The position numbers and the translations under genes were made by a program. A DNA stretch of 48,652 nucleotides from Mesorhizobium sp. (GTDB lineage: Bacteria > Pseudomonadota > Alphaproteobacteria > Rhizobiales > Rhizobiaceae). Positions 25,767 to 34,420 of the stretch are shown piece by piece. The notes under the pieces are model-generated. The model did no database searches. It had not been told where the DNA came from and saw nothing but the letters and a program-made list of their open reading frames with translations. The DNA is taken from positions 1 to 48,652 of the forward strand of contig SAQR01000048.1 in the NCBI GenBank assembly GCA_004020365.1, in the 5' to 3' direction. Position 1 is the stretch's first letter, and each line of letters opens with the position of its first letter.

Positions 25767-26819
25767 TCACACGATCCGCAGGCTCTTGCGATTGCTCCAG
25801 CGAGGCCGATCGAGCAGCACGAGCCTGCAATCAATGCCTATATCGTGGTAAGTGAACGCGCTGGAACCCAGTCGCCCCAGCAGAGACGTGCCGGCAACAG
25901 CGCCGACGCGGAACCCGACCGAGTGCAGTCCTTGGATGCCGCTCTGCGTATCCGTCTTCTCGGTCTGGGATTCGGCGTCGAGGCAGATGATCTGTCCGAG
26001 AAGGTCGGGCCGTCCGGCCGATGCACAAGCCTGCGCCACCTCCGCCAATTCGATCTCGCCGGCGACGAACACGGTCGAGGCGGCGGCGCTTGGGCTCTGA
26101 TCCAAAAAGCCCGCGATGCTCAGAGGCTCGGCAAACTCGAAGTGGCGAAGCGTGGGATGTGCATTCAAAAGCTTGTAGCGCCGCAGCGCACGCCGCTCCT
26201 GGTCGCCGGCGCGAACGAAAATGACCTTGCAGGGCTGCTCCTTGGCCATGAAAGCCGCAAGCGCGTTTATCTGGCCGTCGGCCTTCTCGTGGATGGAGCA
26301 GCAGTCATCCAGATCGTGAAGCCGCAGGCCCTGGATCTCCACGATGGGGATGCCGAGGGCGGAGAGAACGGCGATATCCTTCCTGCGGATTTCCACGCTT
26401 TCGTCGATCAGAAGTGCCGCGCCGTCCAACCGCTGCGTCAACGCGTTAAGGGCGGTCTCGATCATGCAATGGCTGCGCAGTACATGGCACACCGTATAGC
26501 CGTGTCCGCTGGTTGACTCGAGGAAGCCGGCTATCGCCGCCTGGTTCCTGCGATTGAAACGGATGCTGTCGTCGCTGCCCTGCAGCGCGATGAGGCCGAT
26601 CGTGTTGGTACGCCCTGTGCGGAGCGACCGACCGGCGATCTGGGGCTGATATTTCAGCCGCTTGATCTCGTTCTCGATGATCGCGCGGGTGCGTTCGCTG
26701 ACCAGATCCCACCGTTCGTTGACAACGTTCGATACGCTCATGACCGAGACGCCGGCCGCCGCCGCCACGTCCTTCAAGGTCACTTGGCCTTTCGTCTTCC
26801 TGCCTGGCATGCGTCCCAT
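25767..26819 (-). CDS. LacI-family transcriptional repressor
   Basis: From the ATG at 26819 the protein has 350 residues (an ATG at 26810, MPGRKTKG, is the alternative). The N-terminal LacI helix-turn-helix is clear: VTLKDVAAAAGVSVMSVSNV, then ERTRAIIENEIKRLKYQPQI with the hinge helix GRSLRTGRTNTIGL. A periplasmic-binding-like effector domain follows (GIPIVEIQGLRL, PCKVIFVRAGDQERRALRR). It is divergent from the importer 3 / hydantoinase-type operon; CTTTAACGTTAAAG near that promoter is the natural operator. Such repressors are usually released by the imported sugar or its first metabolite. Confidence 0.92.
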   Translation of the reverse strand: MGRMPGRKTKGQVTLKDVAAAAGVSVMSVSNVVNERWDLVSERTRAIIENEIKRLKYQPQIAGRSLRTGRTNTIGLIALQGSDDSIRFNRRNQAAIAGFLESTSGHGYTVCHVLRSHCMIETALNALTQRLDGAALLIDESVEIRRKDIAVLSALGIPIVEIQGLRLHDLDDCCSIHEKADGQINALAAFMAKEQPCKVIFVRAGDQERRALRRYKLLNAHPTLRHFEFAEPLSIAGFLDQSPSAAASTVFVAGEIELAEVAQACASAGRPDLLGQIICLDAESQTEKTDTQSGIQGLHSVGFRVGAVAGTSLLGRLGSSAFTYHDIGIDCRLVLLDRPRWSNRKSLRIV

Positions 26820-26830
26820 CTCGATACTTG

Positions 26831-27072
26831 TAGCGTTAAAATAGCGCCGGAGCCCGCAAACCGCAATCTTCCGTTGATAACGCCTTCCGCCCATCCCCAG
26901 CCATTTGCGATGTCATTTAACGATAAATTTGCTGATACTCTGGGCCTGGAATCGCGAAAGCCCGTTCAAACAACTGATTTCATTGCCCCTTCTGTCACGA
27001 AAACGAAATGCGGCAACCCTGAAAAAGGCTCTTGACATAAAATGCCACATATCATTACCTTTAACGTTAAAG
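26831..27072 (+). promoter_or_regulatory. Divergent control region with LacI-type operators
   Basis: A perfect 14-bp palindrome CTTTAACGTTAAAG (27059-27072) lies 31 bases before the importer 3 start. A related imperfect copy, ATTTAACGATAAAT, is at 26915-26928, and a half-site TAGCGTTAAAAT is at 26831-26842 near the LacI start. A -35-like TTGACA (27032-27037) within CTTGACATAAA precedes the perfect site; the -10 is weak. Spaced copies about 90 and 144 bases apart would allow looping repression of both genes. Confidence 0.7.
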
Positions 27073-27103
27073 ATAAGCCTGACTGCAAACAAAGGGGAAT
27101 GAC

Positions 27104-28195
27104 ATGAAGAAGGGTTTTAAAACGACCAGACGCGGATTCCTGGCTGCGGGCACCGGTTTGACGGCGATTGCCGTCTTCGGCGGAACCAGCGGCGCATCCG
27201 CCGCCGGCACCGGCAAGATCGGCTTCGCCATGGAGACATTCACGGTTCCGCGCTGGAAGAATCTCGACCGTCCGAGCTTCGAGGAGGCCGTGAAGGCGGC
27301 CGGCTTCGAGCCTGTCGTCAATCAGGCGGACTTCAAGGTCGAGCAGCAGCTTGCCGATGTCGAAAATCTTCTGACCGTCGGGGTCGACGCCTTGGCAATC
27401 GTAGCCGTTGTTGCCGAGGCTGGCATCAACATGGCGCGCCGCGCCAAGCGCGACGGCGTTCCGGTGCTCGCCTACAACACCGCGATCCCGTCGAAGGATG
27501 TCGACGTCTACGTCGCGCGCAACAATCGCGGTGTCGGCCAGAAGGCCGCGCAGGCGGCCGCCGACGCCGGCGTGCTGAAGGGCAACTGGGTCATCACTTC
27601 CGGCCAGGCGGGCAACACCGTCGCCGAGGAGATCACCAAGGGCTATTTCGACATCATGCAGCCGCTGATCGACAAGGGCGAACTGAAGGTTGTCAGCCAT
27701 CTGTTCCATGACGGCTGGGATCCGGATGCCGCGCGTCGCCAAGCGGAAGATTCCCTTACCGCCAACGACAACGACATCGCCGGCTTCCTCTGCAACAATG
27801 ACGGCATGGCGGGCGGCGTCATCGGTGCGCTCGACAAGGCCGGTCTGGCGGGCAAGGTGTTCGTCACCGGACAGGATGCGACCATCGAAGGCTGCCGCCA
27901 CATCCTGCTGGGCAACATGGCGCTGTCGAGCTTCACCCTGTTCGACCAGATGGGCAAGATTGCCGGTGAGCTTTGCGCCAAGCTGGCGAAAGGCGAGGAA
28001 CTCGGGATCACCGAGAGCTACGATGCCGGCAACGGGGTTTCTCTGCCCTACGTTCCCGTCGAGGACCGCAACATCACGCGCGACAACATGGTCGAGTATC
28101 TTAAGGCCTACAGCCCCACCTATGTGGACGTCAAAGCCGTGCTCGACGGCGTGCCGAAGGACAAGTGGCCCGCAGGCGTCGACGCGCTGCTTTAG
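27104..28195 (+). CDS. XylF-like sugar-binding protein with Tat-type signal, importer 3
   Basis: This 363-residue protein has twin arginines in TTRRGFLAAG (R9, R10) followed by a hydrophobic stretch and cleavage near GASAAG, a Tat-type signal. The mature part has the Peripla_BP_4 pattern of XylF-like proteins: KIGFAMETFTVPRWKNLDRP, VDALAIVAVVAEAGINMARR, VPVLAYNTAIP, IAGFLCNNDGMAGGVIGALD, KVFVTGQDATIEGCRHIL. Tat export would mean folding in the cytoplasm, unusual but known for some solute-binding proteins. It heads the LacI-controlled operon. The ligand is unknown; xylose itself is unlikely because no xylose catabolic genes follow. Confidence 0.9.
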   Translation: MKKGFKTTRRGFLAAGTGLTAIAVFGGTSGASAAGTGKIGFAMETFTVPRWKNLDRPSFEEAVKAAGFEPVVNQADFKVEQQLADVENLLTVGVDALAIVAVVAEAGINMARRAKRDGVPVLAYNTAIPSKDVDVYVARNNRGVGQKAAQAAADAGVLKGNWVITSGQAGNTVAEEITKGYFDIMQPLIDKGELKVVSHLFHDGWDPDAARRQAEDSLTANDNDIAGFLCNNDGMAGGVIGALDKAGLAGKVFVTGQDATIEGCRHILLGNMALSSFTLFDQMGKIAGELCAKLAKGEELGITESYDAGNGVSLPYVPVEDRNITRDNMVEYLKAYSPTYVDVKAVLDGVPKDKWPAGVDALL

Positions 28196-28213
28196 GCGCA
28201 TCCTTCAAAACAA

Positions 28214-28280
28214 TCCGGCGTCACCCGCGCCGGACTGTGGTCGAGCGCGTCGGCGAACCTCCCGGTCGCGCGCTCGACCA
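28214..28280. other. Two hairpins after the importer 3 binding-protein gene
   Basis: TCCGGCG (28214-28220) pairs with CGCCGGA (28228-28234). TGGTCGAGCGCG (28238-28249) pairs over 12 bp with CGCGCTCGACCA (28269-28280). They lie in the 168-base gap before the permease gene, the same position as hairpins in importers 1 and 2, and probably set a high binding-protein to permease ratio. Confidence 0.65.
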
Positions 28281-28363
28281 GCTTCTTCCGTCTAACAGGA
28301 CCGAGTCGCGTCTATGATTTGCAAACACAACAATGCCGCGCTGCGCGAAACGGGGAGCGGATC

Positions 28364-29557
28364 ATGAACGTCAAGGTCGGAGCACATGCCGGGTCAGTCC
28401 AGGCAGCGGTGGAGCCCATCGTTTCGCGCCAGTCGCTGGAACTGGAGCGCAGCAACTGGCGCATCATCATCCTGATCGGGGCGACGATCGCCATCTGGGT
28501 AGGTTTCCATATCTGGACCGGCGTTTTCATCAGCCCGCGCAACCTCTCCAATCTCACCGTCCAGGCGGCGATCACCGCCGTGCTGGCCGCAGGTCTCTGC
28601 TGGCTGCTGGTGGCGCGTGAGATCGACCTCTCCGTCGGCTCGCTGCTCGCCATGTGCGGCGTCCTCTGCATGCTCCTGATGCAGAAGGCGGGGATCAACG
28701 CCTATCTGACGATCCTCATCGTCATCTTCATCGGCATCGGCATCGGCCTGCTGCAGGGTGGACTGCGAGTCAAGCTCGGCATACCGTCCTTCATCATCAC
28801 GCTTGCCGGCTTCTCCTGGCTGCGCGGCTTGGCCTATGTCTTGTCGGGCGCCGAGACGCTTTCGGGCGCGGGCGACACGTTCTACGAGGTAGCCAACGGC
28901 CAGTTTCCAGTCTTGCTCAGCCTGGCCATCATACTGCTGCTCGCGGCCGCGCATCTCTATAGCTGGCTGCGCGCCTATACCGGCCTCATCGGTCCGCAGC
29001 GGTTTGAACGCCGTCCGGTCAATCTCGTCATACTGGCGCTCTCGATCGGCGCCAGCGCGCTGGCGGTATGGGTCTTCGCCACGCGCAGGGGCATACCCTA
29101 TCCCCTTGCCTTTCTCGGCTTGCTCGTCTTTGTGATGGAATACAGCGCCCGCAACACGCGCTTTGGCCGCTACGTCTATGCTATCGGCGGCAATCCCACT
29201 TCGGCACGCCGCTCTGGAATCAATGTCGACCGCATGGTGCTTTGCCTGTTCGGCCTGATGGGCGCGCTGGCCGCCATCGCGGCGATCATCCAGACCTCGC
29301 GGCTTGACGCCGGGCCTCCGAACGTCGGGCTTTTCGTCAATCTCAGCGCGTTGAGCGCGGCCATCATCGGTGGGACCAGTCTGTTCGGCGGCGAGGGCAG
29401 GGTACTCGGCGCGGTGATCGGAGCATTGCTGATGGCCAGCATCACCAACGGTCTCAGCCTGGCTGGCGTCGATACGTTCTATCAGATGATCATAACCGGG
29501 GCGCTGCTGATCGTCGCGGTCTCGGCCGACCACGCGGCCCAGAGGAGGCCGAAATGA
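28364..29557 (+). CDS. XylH-like ABC permease, importer 3
   Basis: From the ATG at 28364, with GGGGAGCGG upstream, the protein has 397 residues, the longer length typical of XylH rather than RbsC. REIDLSVGSLLAMCGVLCML is the family signature and NLSALSAAIIGGTSLFGGEG the conserved C-terminal loop. GLIGPQRFERRPVN is a cytoplasmic insertion between spans, also XylH-like. It overlaps the ATPase gene by 4 bases. It forms the channel of importer 3, presumably as a homodimer because only one permease is present. Confidence 0.9.
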   Translation: MNVKVGAHAGSVQAAVEPIVSRQSLELERSNWRIIILIGATIAIWVGFHIWTGVFISPRNLSNLTVQAAITAVLAAGLCWLLVAREIDLSVGSLLAMCGVLCMLLMQKAGINAYLTILIVIFIGIGIGLLQGGLRVKLGIPSFIITLAGFSWLRGLAYVLSGAETLSGAGDTFYEVANGQFPVLLSLAIILLLAAAHLYSWLRAYTGLIGPQRFERRPVNLVILALSIGASALAVWVFATRRGIPYPLAFLGLLVFVMEYSARNTRFGRYVYAIGGNPTSARRSGINVDRMVLCLFGLMGALAAIAAIIQTSRLDAGPPNVGLFVNLSALSAAIIGGTSLFGGEGRVLGAVIGALLMASITNGLSLAGVDTFYQMIITGALLIVAVSADHAAQRRPK

Positions 29558-30327
29558 CGACATCCGCAACAACTGCCTCGGCCGTTTCCGTCCGCGACCT
29601 GCGCAAGAACTACGGCGCAGTCGAGGCAACGAGGGGCGTGAGCTTCGACATCTTCCCGGGGGAGATCGTCGGTATGGTCGGCGACAATGGCGCGGGAAAG
29701 TCGACGCTCACCAAGATGATCGCCGGCGACGTCGCGCCGAGTTCCGGCGAGATCAGGATCGGCGGCACTCTGGTCCAGAGTTCGTCGACGACCTGGGCGC
29801 GGGACCATGGCGTAGAGATGGTCTACCAGGACCTAGCCCTCTGCGACAATCTGGACATCTGCGCCAACATCTTTCTTGGGCGCGAGATAACCCAGCGGGC
29901 GTTCATCGGCCACTGGAAGCTTAGCCACGACACGATGATGGCCAAGGCGCAGAACCTCCTGAATATGCTCGAGGTGAAGCTGCCCAATCTGCGCGAGCCG
30001 GTGACGGCTCTGTCGGGCGGCCAGCGGCAGATGGTGGCGATCGCCAGATCCGTCGCCTACGAGCCGAAGCTGGTGATCATGGATGAGCCGACGGCGGCGC
30101 TCTCGGTGTCCGCGGGGCAGCCGGTTCTGGACCTGATACGCCGCCTGCCGCAGCGCAACGTCGCCATCCTGCTGATCAGCCACCGGCTTAGCGACGTGCT
30201 GACAACGGCCGACCGCATCTTGGTGCTGCGGCGCGGCAAGATCGCCGCCGCCGTCCGCGCATCGGAAATCGATGAGGCCGAACTGCTGCGGCTCATGGCC
30301 GGAATAAACGTCCCGAACGAAGATTGA
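29554..30327 (+). CDS. Single-domain XylG-like ABC ATPase, importer 3
   Basis: This 257-residue protein has one nucleotide-binding domain: Walker A GDNGAGKST, Q-loop VYQDLALCDN, signature LSGGQRQMVAIARS, Walker B LVIMDEPTAALS and H-loop SHRLSD. The sequence resembles the first half of XylG, but the second half is absent, so a homodimer must power the importer, as in FrcA-type systems. The ATGA overlap with the permease stop shows coupling. It is 41 bases upstream of the hydantoinase A-type gene, so transporter and enzyme are likely one transcript. Confidence 0.92.
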   Translation: MTTSATTASAVSVRDLRKNYGAVEATRGVSFDIFPGEIVGMVGDNGAGKSTLTKMIAGDVAPSSGEIRIGGTLVQSSSTTWARDHGVEMVYQDLALCDNLDICANIFLGREITQRAFIGHWKLSHDTMMAKAQNLLNMLEVKLPNLREPVTALSGGQRQMVAIARSVAYEPKLVIMDEPTAALSVSAGQPVLDLIRRLPQRNVAILLISHRLSDVLTTADRILVLRRGKIAAAVRASEIDEAELLRLMAGINVPNED

Positions 30328-30368
30328 TGCCGACGTCGGCCGGTGCGGTCGGGCAGGAAAGGAACCAC

Positions 30369-32405
30369 ATGTCTTACATACTGGGCATCGACGTAGGCGG
30401 CACGTTCACCGACTTCGTCGCCTATAACGAGGAAAGCCGGGAAGTGACCGTGTGGAAGGATTTTTCCACGCCAGGCGACCCTTCTGACGGCATCCTGAAC
30501 GGATTGAGGCAGTTTCCGCGCCGCAATGAGATTTCAGGCATTCGCCTCGGCACGACGATCGCGACAAACGCCATCCTGGAGCGGAACGGCGCGAACGTCG
30601 CCTTCGTGACGACCCAGGGCTTTCGCGACGTCCCTTTCATCCAGCGTGGCAACCGGCGGTTCCATTTCAATTCCCGCTGGGTGAAGCCGCAGCCCCTGAT
30701 CCAGCGCGCCAACAGTTTCGAGGTTGTCGAGCGCGTCGATTGTGACGGCAACGTCATCGTGCCCTTGGACGAGGACAGCCTGCGGCAGGTGGCCGATCGA
30801 ATTGCTGCGCGGGGCGACATCAAGGCGATCTCGGTCTGCTTCCTGTTCTCGTACATCAATCCCCAGCACGAAATCATCGCGCGCGATTATCTTGCGTCCC
30901 GCTTCCCCGATCTCCCGATTTCGATCTCTTACGACGTCCTGCCGAAATGGAAGGAGTACGAAAGGGCATCGACCACGATCGCCGACGCCTATGTGAAACC
31001 GATCGTGACGGACCAGCTCGGCGAATTAGAAACCCGGATCGCCGAGGCGGTGGGCGCCGCGCGTGTCGTTGTCACCAAGTCGAACGGTGGACAGACGACC
31101 GTTGCCGGAGCCTGCGAGGCGCCCGTGCAGATGACGCTGTCCGGCCCGACCGGCGGGGTGGTGGCGGCCCAGTTCATCAGCAGCATCACGGGCGAAAAGA
31201 ATTTCGTTACGATAGATATGGGCGGCACCTCCACCGACTGCTCTTTGATCGTCAACGGCAAGGCGTCGCTGACCACGGATTTCGAGGTCGAGTGGGGCAT
31301 CCCGATCCAGGTTCCCATGCTCGACGTGCGCACAATCGGCGCCGGGGGCGGCTCGATCGCCTGGATCGACAAGGGCGGACTGCTGCGGGTGGGGCCGGAA
31401 AGTGCACGGTCGCGTCCGGGGCCGATCTGCTACGGCCGCGGCGGAACGGAGCCGACCGTCACAGACGCCAATCTGGTGCTTGGCCGCATCAATCCGGACA
31501 ATTTCCTCGGCGGCACGGTGACGCTCGATGTCGATGGCGCGCGGGCCGGCGTCAAGCGGCTCGCCGAGCGCCTCAGCCTCAGCGTCGACGACGCCGCGCT
31601 TGCCGTTGTCAAGATCGTCAACAATAACATGGTCGGCGCGGTCCGCAGCGTCCTCATCGAAAAGGGAGAGTCGCCGGACAAGTTTTCGCTGATGTTCTTC
31701 GGCGGCGCAGGGCCGGTGCATGCCTGCGATCTCCTGAAGGACCTTTCGATGTCGCGGGCGATCATCCCGATCCATCCTGGTCAGTTCTCCGCCTTCGGGT
31801 TCACGGCCACCGACGCACGTGTCGACCGGCAGCGGACGGTGCAGATGACATCGAACCGGATGGACTTTGGCCGCGCCACGCAGCATCTCAAGGAACTCGA
31901 GGCCGACTGCCTGGCGCAGCTCGACGGCCAGGGCTTCAAGGGGGACATCACCATCGAGCGCCGCGTCGAGTTGCGCTATCACGGCCAGAACTACGAGCTG
32001 TCGCTTCCGCTGCGCTTCACCACCTTCAGCGACGCGACCGCGAAGGAGCTCTGGGCGAGCTTCGACAAGGCGCATGAGGAGCGCTTCGGCTTCAACATCC
32101 CGGGCGAGTTCATCGAAATCGTCAACTTCAACGTGGCGGCCGTGAAGCTTCTGTCGAAGCCGCAGGTCCCGACACTCGCCAGGTCGACATCGGCGCCGAA
32201 GCCCGTGTCGATGCGCTCCGTCGGCTACGAGGAGGGACGCCACGACACGCCCGTCTACCGACGTGAAGAACTGGCGGCCGGAGATATGATCCAGGGGCCC
32301 GCCGTCATCGAGGAAGCCGTATCCGTTGTGGTGCTGCATCCAAACCAGGAACTGCTAGTCGACGATTATGGCAACCTCCACGTTTCTGAAAGGCAAGCGC
32401 GATGA
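30369..32405 (+). CDS. Hydantoinase/oxoprolinase A-type subunit (HyuA family)
   Basis: From the ATG at 30369 (GGAAAGGAACC upstream) the protein has 678 residues. The N-terminal ATPase-like fold begins YILGIDVGGTFTDFVAYNEE (phosphate 1 loop), with GTTIATNAILERNGANVAFV, VTIDMGGTSTDCSLI as the second nucleotide motif, and FFGGAGPVHACDLLKDL near the C-terminus. Family members (N-methylhydantoinase A, 5-oxoprolinase N-half, acetone carboxylase beta) use ATP to activate the substrate for hydrolysis or carboxylation with a HyuB partner. Here the partner is at 32629. The ligand of the co-transcribed importer should be the substrate or its precursor: a cyclic amide, lactam, hydantoin or ketone. Which one is not determined. 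Confidence 0.92.
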   Translation: MSYILGIDVGGTFTDFVAYNEESREVTVWKDFSTPGDPSDGILNGLRQFPRRNEISGIRLGTTIATNAILERNGANVAFVTTQGFRDVPFIQRGNRRFHFNSRWVKPQPLIQRANSFEVVERVDCDGNVIVPLDEDSLRQVADRIAARGDIKAISVCFLFSYINPQHEIIARDYLASRFPDLPISISYDVLPKWKEYERASTTIADAYVKPIVTDQLGELETRIAEAVGAARVVVTKSNGGQTTVAGACEAPVQMTLSGPTGGVVAAQFISSITGEKNFVTIDMGGTSTDCSLIVNGKASLTTDFEVEWGIPIQVPMLDVRTIGAGGGSIAWIDKGGLLRVGPESARSRPGPICYGRGGTEPTVTDANLVLGRINPDNFLGGTVTLDVDGARAGVKRLAERLSLSVDDAALAVVKIVNNNMVGAVRSVLIEKGESPDKFSLMFFGGAGPVHACDLLKDLSMSRAIIPIHPGQFSAFGFTATDARVDRQRTVQMTSNRMDFGRATQHLKELEADCLAQLDGQGFKGDITIERRVELRYHGQNYELSLPLRFTTFSDATAKELWASFDKAHEERFGFNIPGEFIEIVNFNVAAVKLLSKPQVPTLARSTSAPKPVSMRSVGYEEGRHDTPVYRREELAAGDMIQGPAVIEEAVSVVVLHPNQELLVDDYGNLHVSERQAR

Positions 32406-32632
32406 AGTTCTCCGACAACGGGTACTATCTCGAGGAATACACCAAGTGCGACAATTGCGGCGTGCTGCTCTACCGCTCGCCGATCCGCATGACGGTTGAC
32501 GGCGCAAACAAGCGCTACTGCTCCGACTGGTGCGTCGACTGGGACATGAAGCGCGAATCCGAGCTCGCAAACCGGAAGCGTGAAGCCGAGGCCGTGGAGC
32601 CGCGGCGGCAGCGCGTTGCAATGGGTAAATGA
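32402..32632 (+). CDS. 76-residue four-cysteine protein between the HyuA and HyuB-type genes
   Basis: This small protein begins MKFSDNGYYLEEYTKCDNCG and has C16-x2-C19 and C40-x3-C44 (KRYCSDWCVDW), a likely zinc-binding treble-clef or ribbon-like site, followed by a charged helix (DMKRESELANRKREAEAVEP). Both ends overlap the flanking genes by 4 bases (ATGA at 32402 and 32629), so all three are translationally coupled and probably made in fixed ratio. By position it resembles the small gamma subunit of acetone carboxylase, which also binds zinc, but the sequence is much shorter and I cannot show homology. An accessory or structural subunit of the HyuAB-like enzyme is the best inference. Confidence 0.8.
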   Translation: MKFSDNGYYLEEYTKCDNCGVLLYRSPIRMTVDGANKRYCSDWCVDWDMKRESELANRKREAEAVEPRRQRVAMGK

Positions 32633-34332
32633 CGATGCAGGGCAGAAACGCGAAGAACATGGTCCAGATGAGCATTCTGGACGGACGCCTCGTCCAGATC
32701 GCGAAGGAGATGGGCATCACGCTGATGATGACCTCGTACTCCACGATCTTCAACGAAGGCCTCGACTTCACCTGCGGGCTGGCCGACACCAAAGGCAATC
32801 TGATCGGCACGGGCGACTTCCAGCCGTCCATGATCGGCGGCTTGCCGCTGGTCATCCAGACCATCACGCAGGAGATCCCGATCGAGACGCTGGAAGAGGG
32901 CGACGTGATCGTGCACAACGATCCGTATCGCGGCGGCATGCACACGCCGGAGCATACGTTCATCCAGCCCGTGTTCGTCGACAAGACGTTTGTCGGCTAC
33001 TCGGTCGCGATCGGCCATGTGGCCGAGGTCGGCGGCATGGTTCCAGGCGCCTTCGCCGGCGAGGCGACCGAAATCTTCCACGAGGGCCTGCGCGTGCCGC
33101 CGGTGAAGATCCTGCGGCGCGGCAAGGATGTCGAGGATGTGTGGCGTCTCATGCTCGCCAACTATCGGACGCCGCGCCAGAACTTCGGCGATTTCCGCGC
33201 CATGATCAGCGCGGTGCAGCTCGGCGAGCAACGCATGCGAGCGCTAGTCGAGGAGTTCGGCCTCGACCGATTCGTGGAGCTGACCGACAGCCTGCTCGAC
33301 TATTCGGAGGCGCGCATGCGGGCCGAACTCCAGGAGTTTCCGAACGGCTGCTACAGCTTCGAGGACTATATGGAAGACGATGGGATCGAGAAGCGGCGCT
33401 ACAAGATCGCTGTCGATGTCTTCGTTCAGGACGACGAGATCATCGTCGACTTCCGCCGCTCGGACAAGCAGGCCAAGGGGCCGATCAATGGTGTCCTTTC
33501 GGTGGCGCTTTCGGCGTCGTACAACGCGATCCTCCACCTTACCGATCCGAGCATCCCGAAGAATTCCGGCTGCTTCCGCCCGATCCGCGTCGTCGCGCCG
33601 CCTGGCCTGGTGGTCAACGCCAACTATCCGGCACCGGAAGTGGGGGGCAACACCGAAACCCATATCCGTATCTGCTACACGGTCATCGGCGCGCTGGCGG
33701 CCGCGGTGCCGGAGCGGGCTTTCGCGACGGATGGCGGGACGCACTCCAACTTCCTCTTCGGCGGCCACAACGTGCGGACCGACGAGTATGTGGTCTGCTA
33801 CGATCTCTCGACGCCCGGCTGGGGCGGCAGAAGTCATGCCGACGGCAATAGCGCCTGCAACGCGGTGAACGGAAACTCGCGGCTCAACCCCGTTGAGGTA
33901 TTCGAGACGCGCTTCCCCTGGCGCGTCGATGCGCATGAATTCGTGCCGGACACCGGCGGCCCGGGCGAGTATCGGGGTGGCCTGGCGTTGCGCAAGAAGA
34001 TGACCTGCCTCGCTGCGGAGCTGACGCTTTCCTTCATGTCTGACAGACAAGAACTGGCGCCCTGGGGTCTTTTCAAGGGCCAGGCGGGCGGCTGCGGAAG
34101 CCTGCACATAAAGCGGCGCGGCAGCGATCAATGGAAGGACTTCCGCGAGGACAGCGGCAAGGTGTCGGCGTCCAAGTTCTCAAACGCCAAGGTCTATGAC
34201 GGCGATCAGGTGATCGTCGTCGCGCCTGGCGGCGGCGGTTATGGCGATCCGCGCAAGCGCGATCCCGAAGCCATCCGGCGCGACCTTGCCGCAGGCTGGA
34301 TCACAGAGGCGGGCGCGGTCGCGTACCGCTAG
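32629..34332 (+). CDS. Hydantoinase/oxoprolinase B-type subunit (HyuB family)
   Basis: This 567-residue protein is a hydantoinase B / acetone carboxylase alpha-type subunit. Landmarks are NMVQMSILDGRLVQIAKEMG, TSYSTIFNEGLDFTCGL, HNDPYRGGMHTPEHTFIQPV (the His-rich metal-site region), GHVAEVGGMVPGAFAG and C-terminal VVAPGGGGYGDPRKRDPEA. Together with the A-type subunit it forms the ATP-dependent enzyme. The start at 32629 overlaps the four-Cys gene; the ATG at 32635 is an alternative. Length is normal and no lesion is seen. Nothing in it discriminates hydantoin, oxoproline-like lactam or ketone substrates. Confidence 0.92.
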   Translation: MTMQGRNAKNMVQMSILDGRLVQIAKEMGITLMMTSYSTIFNEGLDFTCGLADTKGNLIGTGDFQPSMIGGLPLVIQTITQEIPIETLEEGDVIVHNDPYRGGMHTPEHTFIQPVFVDKTFVGYSVAIGHVAEVGGMVPGAFAGEATEIFHEGLRVPPVKILRRGKDVEDVWRLMLANYRTPRQNFGDFRAMISAVQLGEQRMRALVEEFGLDRFVELTDSLLDYSEARMRAELQEFPNGCYSFEDYMEDDGIEKRRYKIAVDVFVQDDEIIVDFRRSDKQAKGPINGVLSVALSASYNAILHLTDPSIPKNSGCFRPIRVVAPPGLVVNANYPAPEVGGNTETHIRICYTVIGALAAAVPERAFATDGGTHSNFLFGGHNVRTDEYVVCYDLSTPGWGGRSHADGNSACNAVNGNSRLNPVEVFETRFPWRVDAHEFVPDTGGPGEYRGGLALRKKMTCLAAELTLSFMSDRQELAPWGLFKGQAGGCGSLHIKRRGSDQWKDFREDSGKVSASKFSNAKVYDGDQVIVVAPGGGGYGDPRKRDPEAIRRDLAAGWITEAGAVAYR

Positions 34333-34420
34333 GGTCGTGTCCCGAGACCACGACGCCAGGCTCCCGTTCGAGGCGGAGACGCTGCGCGGTTCTCCCAACT
34401 GAATTCGAGTGAAACCCGCG

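Noticed and set aside
30990-32339. Long minus-strand frames opposite the HyuA-type gene
   Set aside because: Antisense shadows; the plus-strand gene has complete HyuA motifs.
32580-33851. Plus-strand open frame of 423 codons
   Set aside because: It overlaps the HyuB-type gene in another frame, is Arg/Gly/Ala-rich and has no recognisable domain.
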